From assembly GCA_900544515.1 (NCBI GenBank), contig UQVI01000039.1, positions 1 through 12,182 of the forward strand: 12,182 bases of DNA, given 5' to 3'. The first letter of the stretch is position 1; each line of letters starts with the position of its first letter. The notes below the pieces were generated by a model, which searched no databases, had not been told where the DNA came from, and was given only the letters and a program-made list of their open reading frames with translations. The position numbers and the translations under genes were made by a program. Origin of the DNA: an uncultured Oscillospiraceae bacterium. GTDB taxonomy: Bacteria > Bacillota > Clostridia > Oscillospirales > Acutalibacteraceae. Shown in pieces: positions 6,185 through 12,182 of the stretch.

Positions 6185-6574
6185 ATGAAAGATTTTACTG
6201 CAAAACTCAGTGCATCTGCTGTTACCACAGTAGATTCCTCCAACACAGCAAAGGCTGTTAAGTCCGGCGCACTTGATGTATTTGCCACACCTATGATGCT
6301 GGCACTTATGGAGGAAGCAACCTGTCTTGCCTGTGCACCGCTTCTTGACGACGGAGAGACTACTGTAGGTACAAACGTTTCTGTATCACATAACAAGGCA
6401 AGCGGTATCGGCACACAGATTACCGCCACTGCCATTCTTGAAAATGCTGACGGCAGAAAGCTTACATTTTCTGTTTTGGCAAAAGACAATAATGATGATA
6501 TTATCGGCAAAGGTACAATTGAAAGATTCGTTGTGCTTGAGGATAAATTTATGAAAAAGGTGAACAGCAAATGA
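6185..6574 (+). CDS. FlK-like hotdog-fold thioesterase
   Basis: The product (129 residues) matches the fluoroacetyl-CoA thioesterase (FlK)-like hotdog family. The three FlK catalytic residues, Thr42/Glu50/His76, have equivalents with identical spacing: T35 in FATPMM, E43 in ALMEEA and H69 in VSVSHNKA. The C-terminal half (GTQITATAILENADGRKLTFSVLAKD) matches the family's strand pattern. It should hydrolyse a small acyl-CoA thioester in the cytoplasm. Fluoroacetyl-CoA itself is unlikely as the substrate, because bacteria without fluoroacetate also carry this family. The start ATG 6185 has GGGG at 6174-6177 and follows the promoter with a normal leader; a longer frame from 5984 would begin before that promoter. 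Its stop overlaps the next start as ATGA. Family is firm; substrate is unknown. Confidence 0.88.
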   Translation: MKDFTAKLSASAVTTVDSSNTAKAVKSGALDVFATPMMLALMEEATCLACAPLLDDGETTVGTNVSVSHNKASGIGTQITATAILENADGRKLTFSVLAKDNNDDIIGKGTIERFVVLEDKFMKKVNSK

Positions 6575-7746
6575 GATACAGTGCAGTAATTTTCGATTTT
6601 GACGGAACAATATGTGATACCGGTGAGGGCATACTTAAAAGTGCCAAATACGCACTGGAGGCTTTTGGCTATAATGCTCCTGATTATGAGGAGCTGACCT
6701 GTTTTATAGGTCCTCCGCTTCTGATTACCTTTCAGGAGAAATTTGGTGCTGATGCTGCAAGAGCGGATGAGCTTGTCAAGAAATTTCGTGAACGCTATAC
6801 AAATAAGGGCGTATTTGAGAGCAAGCTGTACGACGGTATAAAGGAGCTTTTAATTTCTCTTAAAAAGGACAATATCAAAATAGGTATTGCCTCTTCAAAG
6901 CCGCAGGAATATATTGAAACGCTGCTTGACCATTTCGGAATCAAGTCTTATTTTGACGTAATCTGCGGAGTAACCTTTACAGCCGATTGTGAATCAAAGG
7001 CAAGCATTATTGCAAGGTGCCAGAAGGAACTGAATATCGCCGGCAATGAATGCATTATGGTCGGTGATAAAAAGTACGATATTGAGGGAGCAAAAACCAA
7101 TCTCATTGACTCTGTAGGCGTTTTATGGGGCTACGGCACAAAATTTGAGCATATTGAGGCAGGTGCAAAATTCATTGTCGATAAAATAGAGGACATTGAA
7201 GCTGTTGCTCTCGGATTTTATGAGCAGACAGAAGAGGTTCAGGGTATCTTCAGCGGAAAAATCATCAATGTACATACTGATAAAATAACGCTTGTTGACG
7301 GAACAGAGGCACAGCGCGAGGTGGTGGACCATCCGGGCGGTGTGGCAATTGTAGGTCTTACTGAGAACAACGAGGTTCTTATGGTAAGGCAATTCAGATA
7401 TCCGTACAAGGAAACGATATACGAAATTCCTGCAGGCAAGCTGGAAAAGGGCGAAGATCCACGCGTGGCGGCTATCCGTGAATTCCGTGAAGAGTGCGGT
7501 GCGGTTGCAGAAAAATTCGAGCCGCTTGGCGAAATCTATCCCACACCCGGCTACTGCGGTGAAATCATACGTATTTTTTACGCAACGGATTTAACCTTCG
7601 GTGAGCAGGAGCTTGACGAAGATGAATATCTTGAGGTAATCAAAATGCCGTTTAGCGAATGCGTTGCAAAAATTATGAGCGGCGAAATCAAAGACGCGAA
7701 AACAATTGTAGGAATATTAAAACTTAAGGAACTAATGAAATTATGA
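6571..7746 (+). CDS. HAD phosphatase-Nudix hydrolase fusion
   Basis: The 391 residues form two enzymes in one chain. Residues 1-about 212 are a phosphoglycolate phosphatase-like HAD hydrolase: nucleophile D9 and D11 in FDFDGT, motif II serine in GIASSKP (104-111), motif III K143, and D166/D170 in MVGDKKYD. Residues about 222-391 are a Nudix hydrolase of the ADP-ribose pyrophosphatase type. Its Nudix box at 289-311 (G-KLEKG-E...REFREECG) is complete. The upstream region (DHPGGVAIVGL, VRQFRYPYKETIYEIPAGK) and YPTPGYCGE are also typical of ADPR pyrophosphatases. A Nudix domain could split ADP-ribose into AMP and ribose 5-phosphate, and the HAD domain could then remove a phosphate; that coupling is inference. 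The ATG overlaps the thioesterase stop, with AAGGTGA (6557-6563) upstream. The frame is intact across the junction, with no sign of a frameshift. Confidence 0.93.
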   Translation: MRYSAVIFDFDGTICDTGEGILKSAKYALEAFGYNAPDYEELTCFIGPPLLITFQEKFGADAARADELVKKFRERYTNKGVFESKLYDGIKELLISLKKDNIKIGIASSKPQEYIETLLDHFGIKSYFDVICGVTFTADCESKASIIARCQKELNIAGNECIMVGDKKYDIEGAKTNLIDSVGVLWGYGTKFEHIEAGAKFIVDKIEDIEAVALGFYEQTEEVQGIFSGKIINVHTDKITLVDGTEAQREVVDHPGGVAIVGLTENNEVLMVRQFRYPYKETIYEIPAGKLEKGEDPRVAAIREFREECGAVAEKFEPLGEIYPTPGYCGEIIRIFYATDLTFGEQELDEDEYLEVIKMPFSECVAKIMSGEIKDAKTIVGILKLKELMKL

Positions 7747-8897
7747 CAGCCTATCTTGACAATTCAGCAACAACAAAGCCGTGTGAAGAATGCGTAAACG
7801 CTGTTACAAATATGCTGAAAAACAATTGGGGCAACCCTTCAAGCCTGCACAATCTCGGCATTGATGCAATGAAAGAGGTTATACTAGCAAGAGGTGAAAT
7901 TGCTCAGTCACTGGGTGCAAACAGAGAGGAAATTATTTTCACCTCAGGCGGAACGGAGGCAAACAACCTTGCTCTTTTCGGAGCAGTAAAGGCAAGGAAA
8001 AGACTTGGCAGAAGAATTGTTACAACAGCAATTGAGCACGAAAGTGTACTGCAATCTGCACAGGAGCTTGAAAAACAGGGCTTTGAGGTTGTTTATCTTC
8101 AGCCTGACAGAGACGGAAACATTTCAAAAAATCAGCTTTTTGATGTTGTAAATAAAGATACTATCCTCGTTTCGATGATGTACATAAATAATGAGGTCGG
8201 CACAATTATGCCTGTCGAGGCTATAAAGCGCGCAGTTAAAAAGGCTGAGTCGCCTGCTCTGATACATATCGACTGCGTACAGGCTTACGGAAAAATCCCA
8301 ATCAATGCTAAAAAGCTCGGTGCTGATTTAATCACAGTATCTGCACACAAAATTCACGGTCCTAAGGGCATCGGTGCTCTTTATGTCAATAAAGACGCCA
8401 ACCTCACAAATCAGAATTTTGCGAGAACATTCGGCGGTGAGCAGGAAAAAAAAATACGTCCCGGAACGGAGAGTGCTCCGCTTATTGCAGGCTTTGGTGC
8501 TGCGGTACAGGCATTAACACCGACTGCAGAGCAGAAAAGATATATCCGTGAGCTCAACAGCTATGCACGTGAGCAGCTCGGCAGAATAAACGGAATTCAA
8601 TTCAATAACGGTGAAGATGCTTCGCCGTACATCATAAATATATATATACCAACCTTTATGCGCAGCCAGACGATTCTGCAGGAGCTTTCATCCAATTACG
8701 GCATATATGTCAGCAACGGCTCCGCCTGTGCAAAGGGCAAAAAAAGTCACGTGCTTACAGCTATGGGGCTTGACAATGAAGCCCTCGACAAGAGCATAAG
8801 AATCAGCTTTTGCCGATATAATACTAAGGAAGAAATTGATTTACTGGCAAATGCCTTAAGAGAACTTATAGAAAAACACCCTTTGGAGAAAATATGA
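7743..8897 (+). CDS. cysteine desulfurase (NifS/IscS class, partner of ThiI)
   Basis: This PLP enzyme removes sulfur from L-cysteine to give alanine and a protein-bound persulfide. Its 384 residues have the expected motifs: YLDNSATTKP at the N-terminus, FTSGGTEANNLA (66-77), H99 in AIEHES, PLP lysine K203 in SAHKIHGPKG, RPGTE (239-243), and the catalytic C329 in SNGSACAKGKKSHV. The extended loop around that Cys marks group I (NifS/IscS-like), not SufS. In B. subtilis a dedicated desulfurase (called NifZ) adjacent to thiI supplies sulfur for tRNA 4-thiouridine. Here too the stop overlaps the thiI start (ATGA at 8894-8897), so the same job is likely. Supply to Fe-S assembly cannot be excluded, but no iscU or suf gene is nearby. 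The ATG overlaps the preceding stop, with AAGGA at 7726-7730. Confidence 0.95.
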   Translation: MTAYLDNSATTKPCEECVNAVTNMLKNNWGNPSSLHNLGIDAMKEVILARGEIAQSLGANREEIIFTSGGTEANNLALFGAVKARKRLGRRIVTTAIEHESVLQSAQELEKQGFEVVYLQPDRDGNISKNQLFDVVNKDTILVSMMYINNEVGTIMPVEAIKRAVKKAESPALIHIDCVQAYGKIPINAKKLGADLITVSAHKIHGPKGIGALYVNKDANLTNQNFARTFGGEQEKKIRPGTESAPLIAGFGAAVQALTPTAEQKRYIRELNSYAREQLGRINGIQFNNGEDASPYIINIYIPTFMRSQTILQELSSNYGIYVSNGSACAKGKKSHVLTAMGLDNEALDKSIRISFCRYNTKEEIDLLANALRELIEKHPLEKI

Positions 8898-10066
8898 AAG
8901 AGATAATACTGATTAAAAACGGTGAGCTTACCCTGAAAGGACTAAACAGAAATTCCTTCGAGGATATCCTCATCAAGAATATGAAAAAACGCCTGAACGA
9001 CTTAGGCAAATTTGAATTCACAAAAAGCCAGTCAACCATTATGGTTGACCCTGTAGACGAGGACATTGACCTTGACGACGCAGCTGACAGACTTTCAAAG
9101 GTATTCGGTATTGCTGCACTTTCGCGTGCCTGCGTGTGCGAAAAGGACTTTGACAGTATAAAGGAAACTGCAATCCAATATCTTGAGGAACAGCTTGAGG
9201 ACGCCAAAACCTTTAAGGTTGAGGCAAAGCGCTCCGACAAAAAATTCCCGATGCAATCCCCTGAAATCTGCAGAGAAACAGGTGGATACATCCTCTCAAA
9301 ATTTCATCATCTTAAGGTTGATGTGCACAATCCTGACATGATTGTGACTGTTGAGGTACGTGACAAATATGCCTTTGTACGCGGCAACAATATCAAGGGT
9401 GCAGGCGGTATGCCGACAGGCACAAGCGGCAGAGCAGGAATACTCATCAGCGGCGGTATCGATTCCCCTGTTGCAGCGTATATGATGGCGAAACGCGGTA
9501 TTGAGCTGTGTGCAATTCACTTTGCGTCACCGCCATACACCTCAGAGCTTGCTGAAATGAAGGTTATGGAGCTGCTCAAAAGAGTTGCAAAATACGCAGG
9601 AACAATAACAACCTATGTTGTACCATTCACAAAAATTCAGGAAGCAATCCGTGATCTCTGTCCTGAGGAATATTTCACGATTATTATGAGACGAATCATG
9701 ATGATGATTGCCGAAAAAATGGCTGTTAAGCAGAATTGCAGTGCACTCATCACAGGTGAAAGTGTGGGACAGGTAGCAAGCCAGACAATGTACGCACTTG
9801 CCTGCACAGACTGTGCCGTGAATATGCCTGTGTTCAGACCCTGTATTGGTATGGACAAGGAGGAAATCATCAGCATTTCAAGAAAAATTGATACCTTTGA
9901 AACTTCCATTCAGCCATACGAGGACTGCTGCACCGTATTCACTCCAAAGCATCCGAAAACAAGACCTCATCTTGATGATGTGCTTGCGGCGGAAAATAAA
10001 ATAGATAATCTTGACGAACTTATAACAGATGCCATAAATCATGCGAAAAAGGTGATTATAAGATAA
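8894..10066 (+). CDS. thiI: tRNA 4-thiouridine synthase ThiI (no rhodanese domain)
   Basis: ThiI adenylates U8 of tRNA with ATP and replaces its oxygen with sulfur, giving s4U. The 390 residues hold an N-terminal ferredoxin-like region (1-60, IILIKNGELTLKGLNR), a THUMP RNA-binding domain (about 60-165) and an ATP-pyrophosphatase domain with the PP-loop SGGIDSP (186-192). C346 in PYEDCCTVF aligns with E. coli Cys344, which takes part in sulfur transfer. The E. coli C-terminal rhodanese domain is absent, as in many Gram-positive ThiI proteins that take sulfur directly from a partner desulfurase. That partner is encoded immediately upstream. A role in thiamin thiazole synthesis is less likely without the rhodanese domain. 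GGAG (8885-8888) precedes the ATG by 5 bases. The stop shares one base with the next start (TAATG). Confidence 0.97.
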   Translation: MKEIILIKNGELTLKGLNRNSFEDILIKNMKKRLNDLGKFEFTKSQSTIMVDPVDEDIDLDDAADRLSKVFGIAALSRACVCEKDFDSIKETAIQYLEEQLEDAKTFKVEAKRSDKKFPMQSPEICRETGGYILSKFHHLKVDVHNPDMIVTVEVRDKYAFVRGNNIKGAGGMPTGTSGRAGILISGGIDSPVAAYMMAKRGIELCAIHFASPPYTSELAEMKVMELLKRVAKYAGTITTYVVPFTKIQEAIRDLCPEEYFTIIMRRIMMMIAEKMAVKQNCSALITGESVGQVASQTMYALACTDCAVNMPVFRPCIGMDKEEIISISRKIDTFETSIQPYEDCCTVFTPKHPKTRPHLDDVLAAENKIDNLDELITDAINHAKKVIIR

Positions 10067-11199
10067 TGAGCGAAGAAAAGGACGATATCGGCAAAATCCT
10101 TTCTGATTTTAAAACACAGAAGGAACAGCGCGAAACACCGATTGAACCATTAGATCCCCCTAAACGCAGAGAAAATTATATTGACTTTGCAAAATCAGAT
10201 GATGAAGACACTGCTGAAAAACAGCCTAAAAAGAAAAAAGAGCCGAAACCGAAAAAAACACCTGAAGAGCTGGAGGCAATAAGAGCAGCAAAAAAAGAAA
10301 AGCGTGACAGACAAAAGAAAAAAAACAAGACTGTTTTAACAAAAGTAAAAAAGGCTTTGTTCAATAAAAAAGTGCTTATTGCTTTAGTCGTAATTATCGC
10401 GTTAATCGGAATCATATTCGGCGTATTATATGCTGTGGAGCAGTCAAAGGGAGCTTATCTTAAGCCATACGAGAAGAAATACCCTGACGCTGAATTTCAG
10501 GTAGGTATGCTTGAAAAATACTGCGATATACTTGGTGAAAATCCGGACACGGCAGGCTATCTTGAAATACCTGATATTGAGCTGAAAACAGCCGTAAGCA
10601 GTGACAGCAAAAAATCCCCCTGTGCAGAAAAATGCACTGAGGGTGCTGAGCAGTTCAATTATGTCGTATATCTGAACGACAACAGCCTTGAAAACCTTTA
10701 TTCAAGTGCTGCTGCATATAATAATTCTGCCGGATATATGATGTACTCAAATCTTTTTGAGGATTACACCTTTAAGGTGGCAGGTGCTTTTTACACCAAT
10801 ACTAAGGCTGAAGATGATGACGGATATATCTTCCCGTATAATGTCACCGAAAAAATGACTGTCAAATCAGCAAATGATTATGTATCAAAGCTTGAGAGCA
10901 GATTTCTGTACGATACCGGTATAAATTTGACAAGGCAGGACACTGTGCTCACAATCTCCTGTCCGACAGATTACAGAAAGAATTTCCGTTTTGTTGTGGT
11001 TGCGGTACTGCGTGATGATGCCGAAACAAAGACAAAAGCCAATGAAAAGGACAGCATCAACTATCCTAAGGTTATATTTGATGAACTGAAAAAGGATAGC
11101 CCATATAAATTCGCAACCAAATGGTACCCTGAAATCATCATTACCGACAGCGAAGGCAATGAAAAAACAGTCCAGAAAACAATAGAGGATTATAAATAA
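10066..11199 (+). CDS. sortase B-like membrane protein, probably catalytically inactive
   Basis: The 377 residues have a long cytoplasmic head (1-100) rich in Lys and Glu, one membrane helix (about 103-123, after KK) and an outer domain. That domain resembles class B-type sortases: GENPDTAGYLEIPDIEL (157-173) matches the usual entry strand, and FLYDTGINLTRQDTVLTISC (280-299) followed by FRFVVVAVLR matches the strands around the active-site Cys and Arg. C299 and R308 are plausible equivalents. The motif reads TISC rather than TLSTC, and the whole protein contains no histidine, so the essential sortase His is missing; the expected position reads SAGYMMYSN. A transpeptidase is therefore unlikely, and a structural or binding role is more plausible. 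It is the last gene of the operon (TAATG coupling to thiI, AAGGTGA at 10049-10055) and ends at the 11203 terminator. Sortase kinship is inferred from motifs only. Confidence 0.7.
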   Translation: MSEEKDDIGKILSDFKTQKEQRETPIEPLDPPKRRENYIDFAKSDDEDTAEKQPKKKKEPKPKKTPEELEAIRAAKKEKRDRQKKKNKTVLTKVKKALFNKKVLIALVVIIALIGIIFGVLYAVEQSKGAYLKPYEKKYPDAEFQVGMLEKYCDILGENPDTAGYLEIPDIELKTAVSSDSKKSPCAEKCTEGAEQFNYVVYLNDNSLENLYSSAAAYNNSAGYMMYSNLFEDYTFKVAGAFYTNTKAEDDDGYIFPYNVTEKMTVKSANDYVSKLESRFLYDTGINLTRQDTVLTISCPTDYRKNFRFVVVAVLRDDAETKTKANEKDSINYPKVIFDELKKDSPYKFATKWYPEIIITDSEGNEKTVQKTIEDYK

Positions 11200-11202
11200 A
11201 GC

Positions 11203-11234
11203 AACGCCTATTGGAGCAATCCAATAGGCGTTTT
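11203..11234. terminator. bidirectional intrinsic terminator
   Basis: A perfect 12-bp stem (11203-11214 with 11221-11232) encloses a 6-base loop and ends in TTTT on the + strand. On the - strand the tail is TTGCTTTAT, weaker but possibly functional for the convergent amidohydrolase gene, which stops at 11251. Confidence 0.88.
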
Positions 11235-11250
11235 CAATATAAACAATAAT

Positions 11251-11976
11251 TTATAATCGCAGTAATTTCTTTGCATTGTTATAAAACACATCTTCCTGTG
11301 CCTTTTCATCAAGTCCGCAGGTAAGCACCTTTTGTATTTCAACAGTCGGATGATGAAACGGAGAATCAATACCGAACATAATTCTGTCCTTTCCGACCGT
11401 TTCATAAGCTTCTTTAATTTTGCAGCCCATTGGCATACCGCTCATCTCCAGATAAAGATTATCATACCGCTTTGCCATTTTGATTGACGCATCAATATAA
11501 ACGCCGTGTCCGTGTCCCATATGAATCATTGTAACCCTTACATCCGGATACTTTTCTGCAAGCAGAGCGATACTCCAGGGAAGTGAATACGGAGGGTGAC
11601 CACAGTGAATGAACACCGGCACATCATATGCTCTGGCAAAATCCATAACAGGATATACAACAGGATCATCTGCCACAAAGGAATCAAAGAGCGGCTGCAT
11701 TTTTATTCCTGCAAAATGCTCCTTATTTATATATCGGTCAAGCTTTTTGGGCACATCGTCAAGCAGCGGATTGACCCACACAAAGGGTACAATTTTATCA
11801 GGATAGGACTGGAAAGCATCTATTACCGCATCATTGCCCTGAAAGGAAGAGCCTGTTAAAAAGGTCTTTTCGATATCATATTCCTTCATCTGCTGAACAA
11901 GTCTGTCCTTCGTAAAGGCAACACCGGCCCAGCCGCCGAAGTCACCTATATGTGAATGCGCATCTATTTTTTTCAT
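11251..11976 (-). CDS. amidohydrolase-2 family metal-dependent hydrolase
   Basis: The 241-residue TIM-barrel protein has all the metal-site motifs of the amidohydrolase-related (amidohydrolase 2) family: D5-A-H7-S-H9 on strand 1, K92 in GIKMQP, H124 in FIHCGH, H152 in MIHMGHGHG and D204 in FGIDSPF. Members hydrolyse or decarboxylate diverse ring and amide compounds (for example the ACMSD group); the substrate cannot be told from sequence. The length is on the short side. The start is ATG 11976-11974 (MKKIDAHSHIG), with TAGGAGA about 8 bases upstream. A longer frame to 12036 would overlap the upstream gene and add sequence unlike the family, so I reject it. The Shine-Dalgarno sequence overlaps the TAG stop of the preceding gene, so the two are probably cotranscribed. 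Confidence 0.9.
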   Translation of the reverse strand: MKKIDAHSHIGDFGGWAGVAFTKDRLVQQMKEYDIEKTFLTGSSFQGNDAVIDAFQSYPDKIVPFVWVNPLLDDVPKKLDRYINKEHFAGIKMQPLFDSFVADDPVVYPVMDFARAYDVPVFIHCGHPPYSLPWSIALLAEKYPDVRVTMIHMGHGHGVYIDASIKMAKRYDNLYLEMSGMPMGCKIKEAYETVGKDRIMFGIDSPFHHPTVEIQKVLTCGLDEKAQEDVFYNNAKKLLRL

Positions 11977-11989
11977 TTTACAGTTTCTC

Positions 11990-12147
11990 CTATTCTGCCA
12001 TTTTTCTGAGTTTTTCAGTGACCTTTGTTTTATCAAAAATCACAATAAATACCAGTGCTACAGCTATGCCGACAACAGTCTGAATAACCAGCTCAGGCAA
12101 GGTTGTCAAGGCATAAGCCTTATCATACATTACAAGCTTTGTAACCG
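11990..12147 (-). CDS. partial membrane protein, C-terminal 51 residues (ECF S-component-like?)
   Basis: On the - strand the frame is open from the adapter junction (12147) to TAG at 11992-11990. Its 51 residues include LPELVIQTVVGIAVALVFIV, a membrane helix, and end in a charged tail, FDKTKVTEKLRKMAE. The LPE.VIQ..VGI.VA pattern at the last helix is reminiscent of substrate-binding (S) components of ECF vitamin or metal transporters, but the piece is too short to be sure. The 5' part is lost at the fragment end. Its stop overlaps the amidohydrolase ribosome binding site, so the two form one transcription unit. Confidence 0.65.
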
Positions 12148-12182
12148 CTGTCTCTTATACACATCTGACGCTGCCGACGACT
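12148..12182. other. Nextera (Tn5) sequencing adapter, inverted copy
   Basis: This is the exact reverse complement of positions 1-35. The 19-base Tn5 mosaic end (12148-12166) is followed by the read-1 adapter tail to 12180 and two further bases. It is not genomic. The same adapter at both ends suggests a long molecule amplified from one primer, as in some long-fragment tagmentation protocols. Confidence 0.98.

Noticed and set aside
11977..12036. 20-residue extension of the amidohydrolase
   Set aside because: It overlaps the end of the upstream gene, and the family normally starts just before the DAHSH motif; ATG 11976 has a good AGGAGA site.
1..12182. The whole window as a composite transposon with 35-bp terminal inverted repeats
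   Set aside because: The repeats are commercial adapter sequence and no transposase is encoded inside.

Overview
The window looks like a chromosomal fragment from a low-to-mid GC, Gram-positive gut-type Firmicute (Clostridia, possibly the Oscillospirales/Ruminococcus neighbourhood). The reasons are strong AGGAGG-type ribosome binding sites, TTGACA/TATAAT promoters, a DUF3048 (YerB-like) protein, a ThiI without a rhodanese domain paired with its own cysteine desulfurase, a sortase-like membrane protein, and compact hairpin terminators. The taxonomic call is inference from gene content. Both ends are not genomic: the first and last 35 bases are the same Illumina Nextera/Tn5 adapter in inverted orientation, so native DNA runs from 36 to 12147 and the genes at both ends are cut.

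Left part (36-4169). A 5'-truncated DUF3048 membrane-anchored protein on the + strand converges, through a bidirectional terminator, on a membrane-anchored XRE-type regulator on the - strand. Upstream of the regulator, on the same strand, is alr (alanine racemase, D-alanine for peptidoglycan). Behind alr lies a gene-free stretch with a perfect-consensus sigma-A promoter, about 100 transcribed bases and an intrinsic terminator, all pointing toward alr. This is a strong candidate for a small RNA or an attenuator leader.

Middle (4327-5891). Divergent from that RNA is a two-gene operon: a 71-aa protein of unknown function and a 107-aa sigma-70 region 4-like DNA-binding protein. Its promoter carries a near-consensus Gram-positive LexA/DinR box between -35 and -10, which suggests SOS control. 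A structured bidirectional terminator separates it from a convergent DUF1624-type polytopic membrane protein.

Right part (6113-12147). An extended -10 promoter drives five + strand genes, each overlapping the next by 1 or 4 bases: a FlK-like hotdog thioesterase, a HAD phosphatase-Nudix hydrolase fusion, a NifS/IscS-type cysteine desulfurase, ThiI (tRNA 4-thiouridine synthase) and a sortase-like membrane protein with no histidine at all. The desulfurase and ThiI form the tRNA s4U module: the desulfurase supplies persulfide sulfur and ThiI places it on tRNA U8. The first two genes look like metabolite clean-up enzymes. The last gene is probably a catalytically dead sortase relative. A shared terminator separates this operon from a - strand amidohydrolase-2 family gene, which follows the truncated 3' end of a membrane protein gene.

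The items most worth a second look are the alr-proximal RNA, the LexA-box operon, the HAD-Nudix fusion and the histidine-free sortase homologue. No CRISPR array, tRNA, rRNA or insertion sequence was seen.
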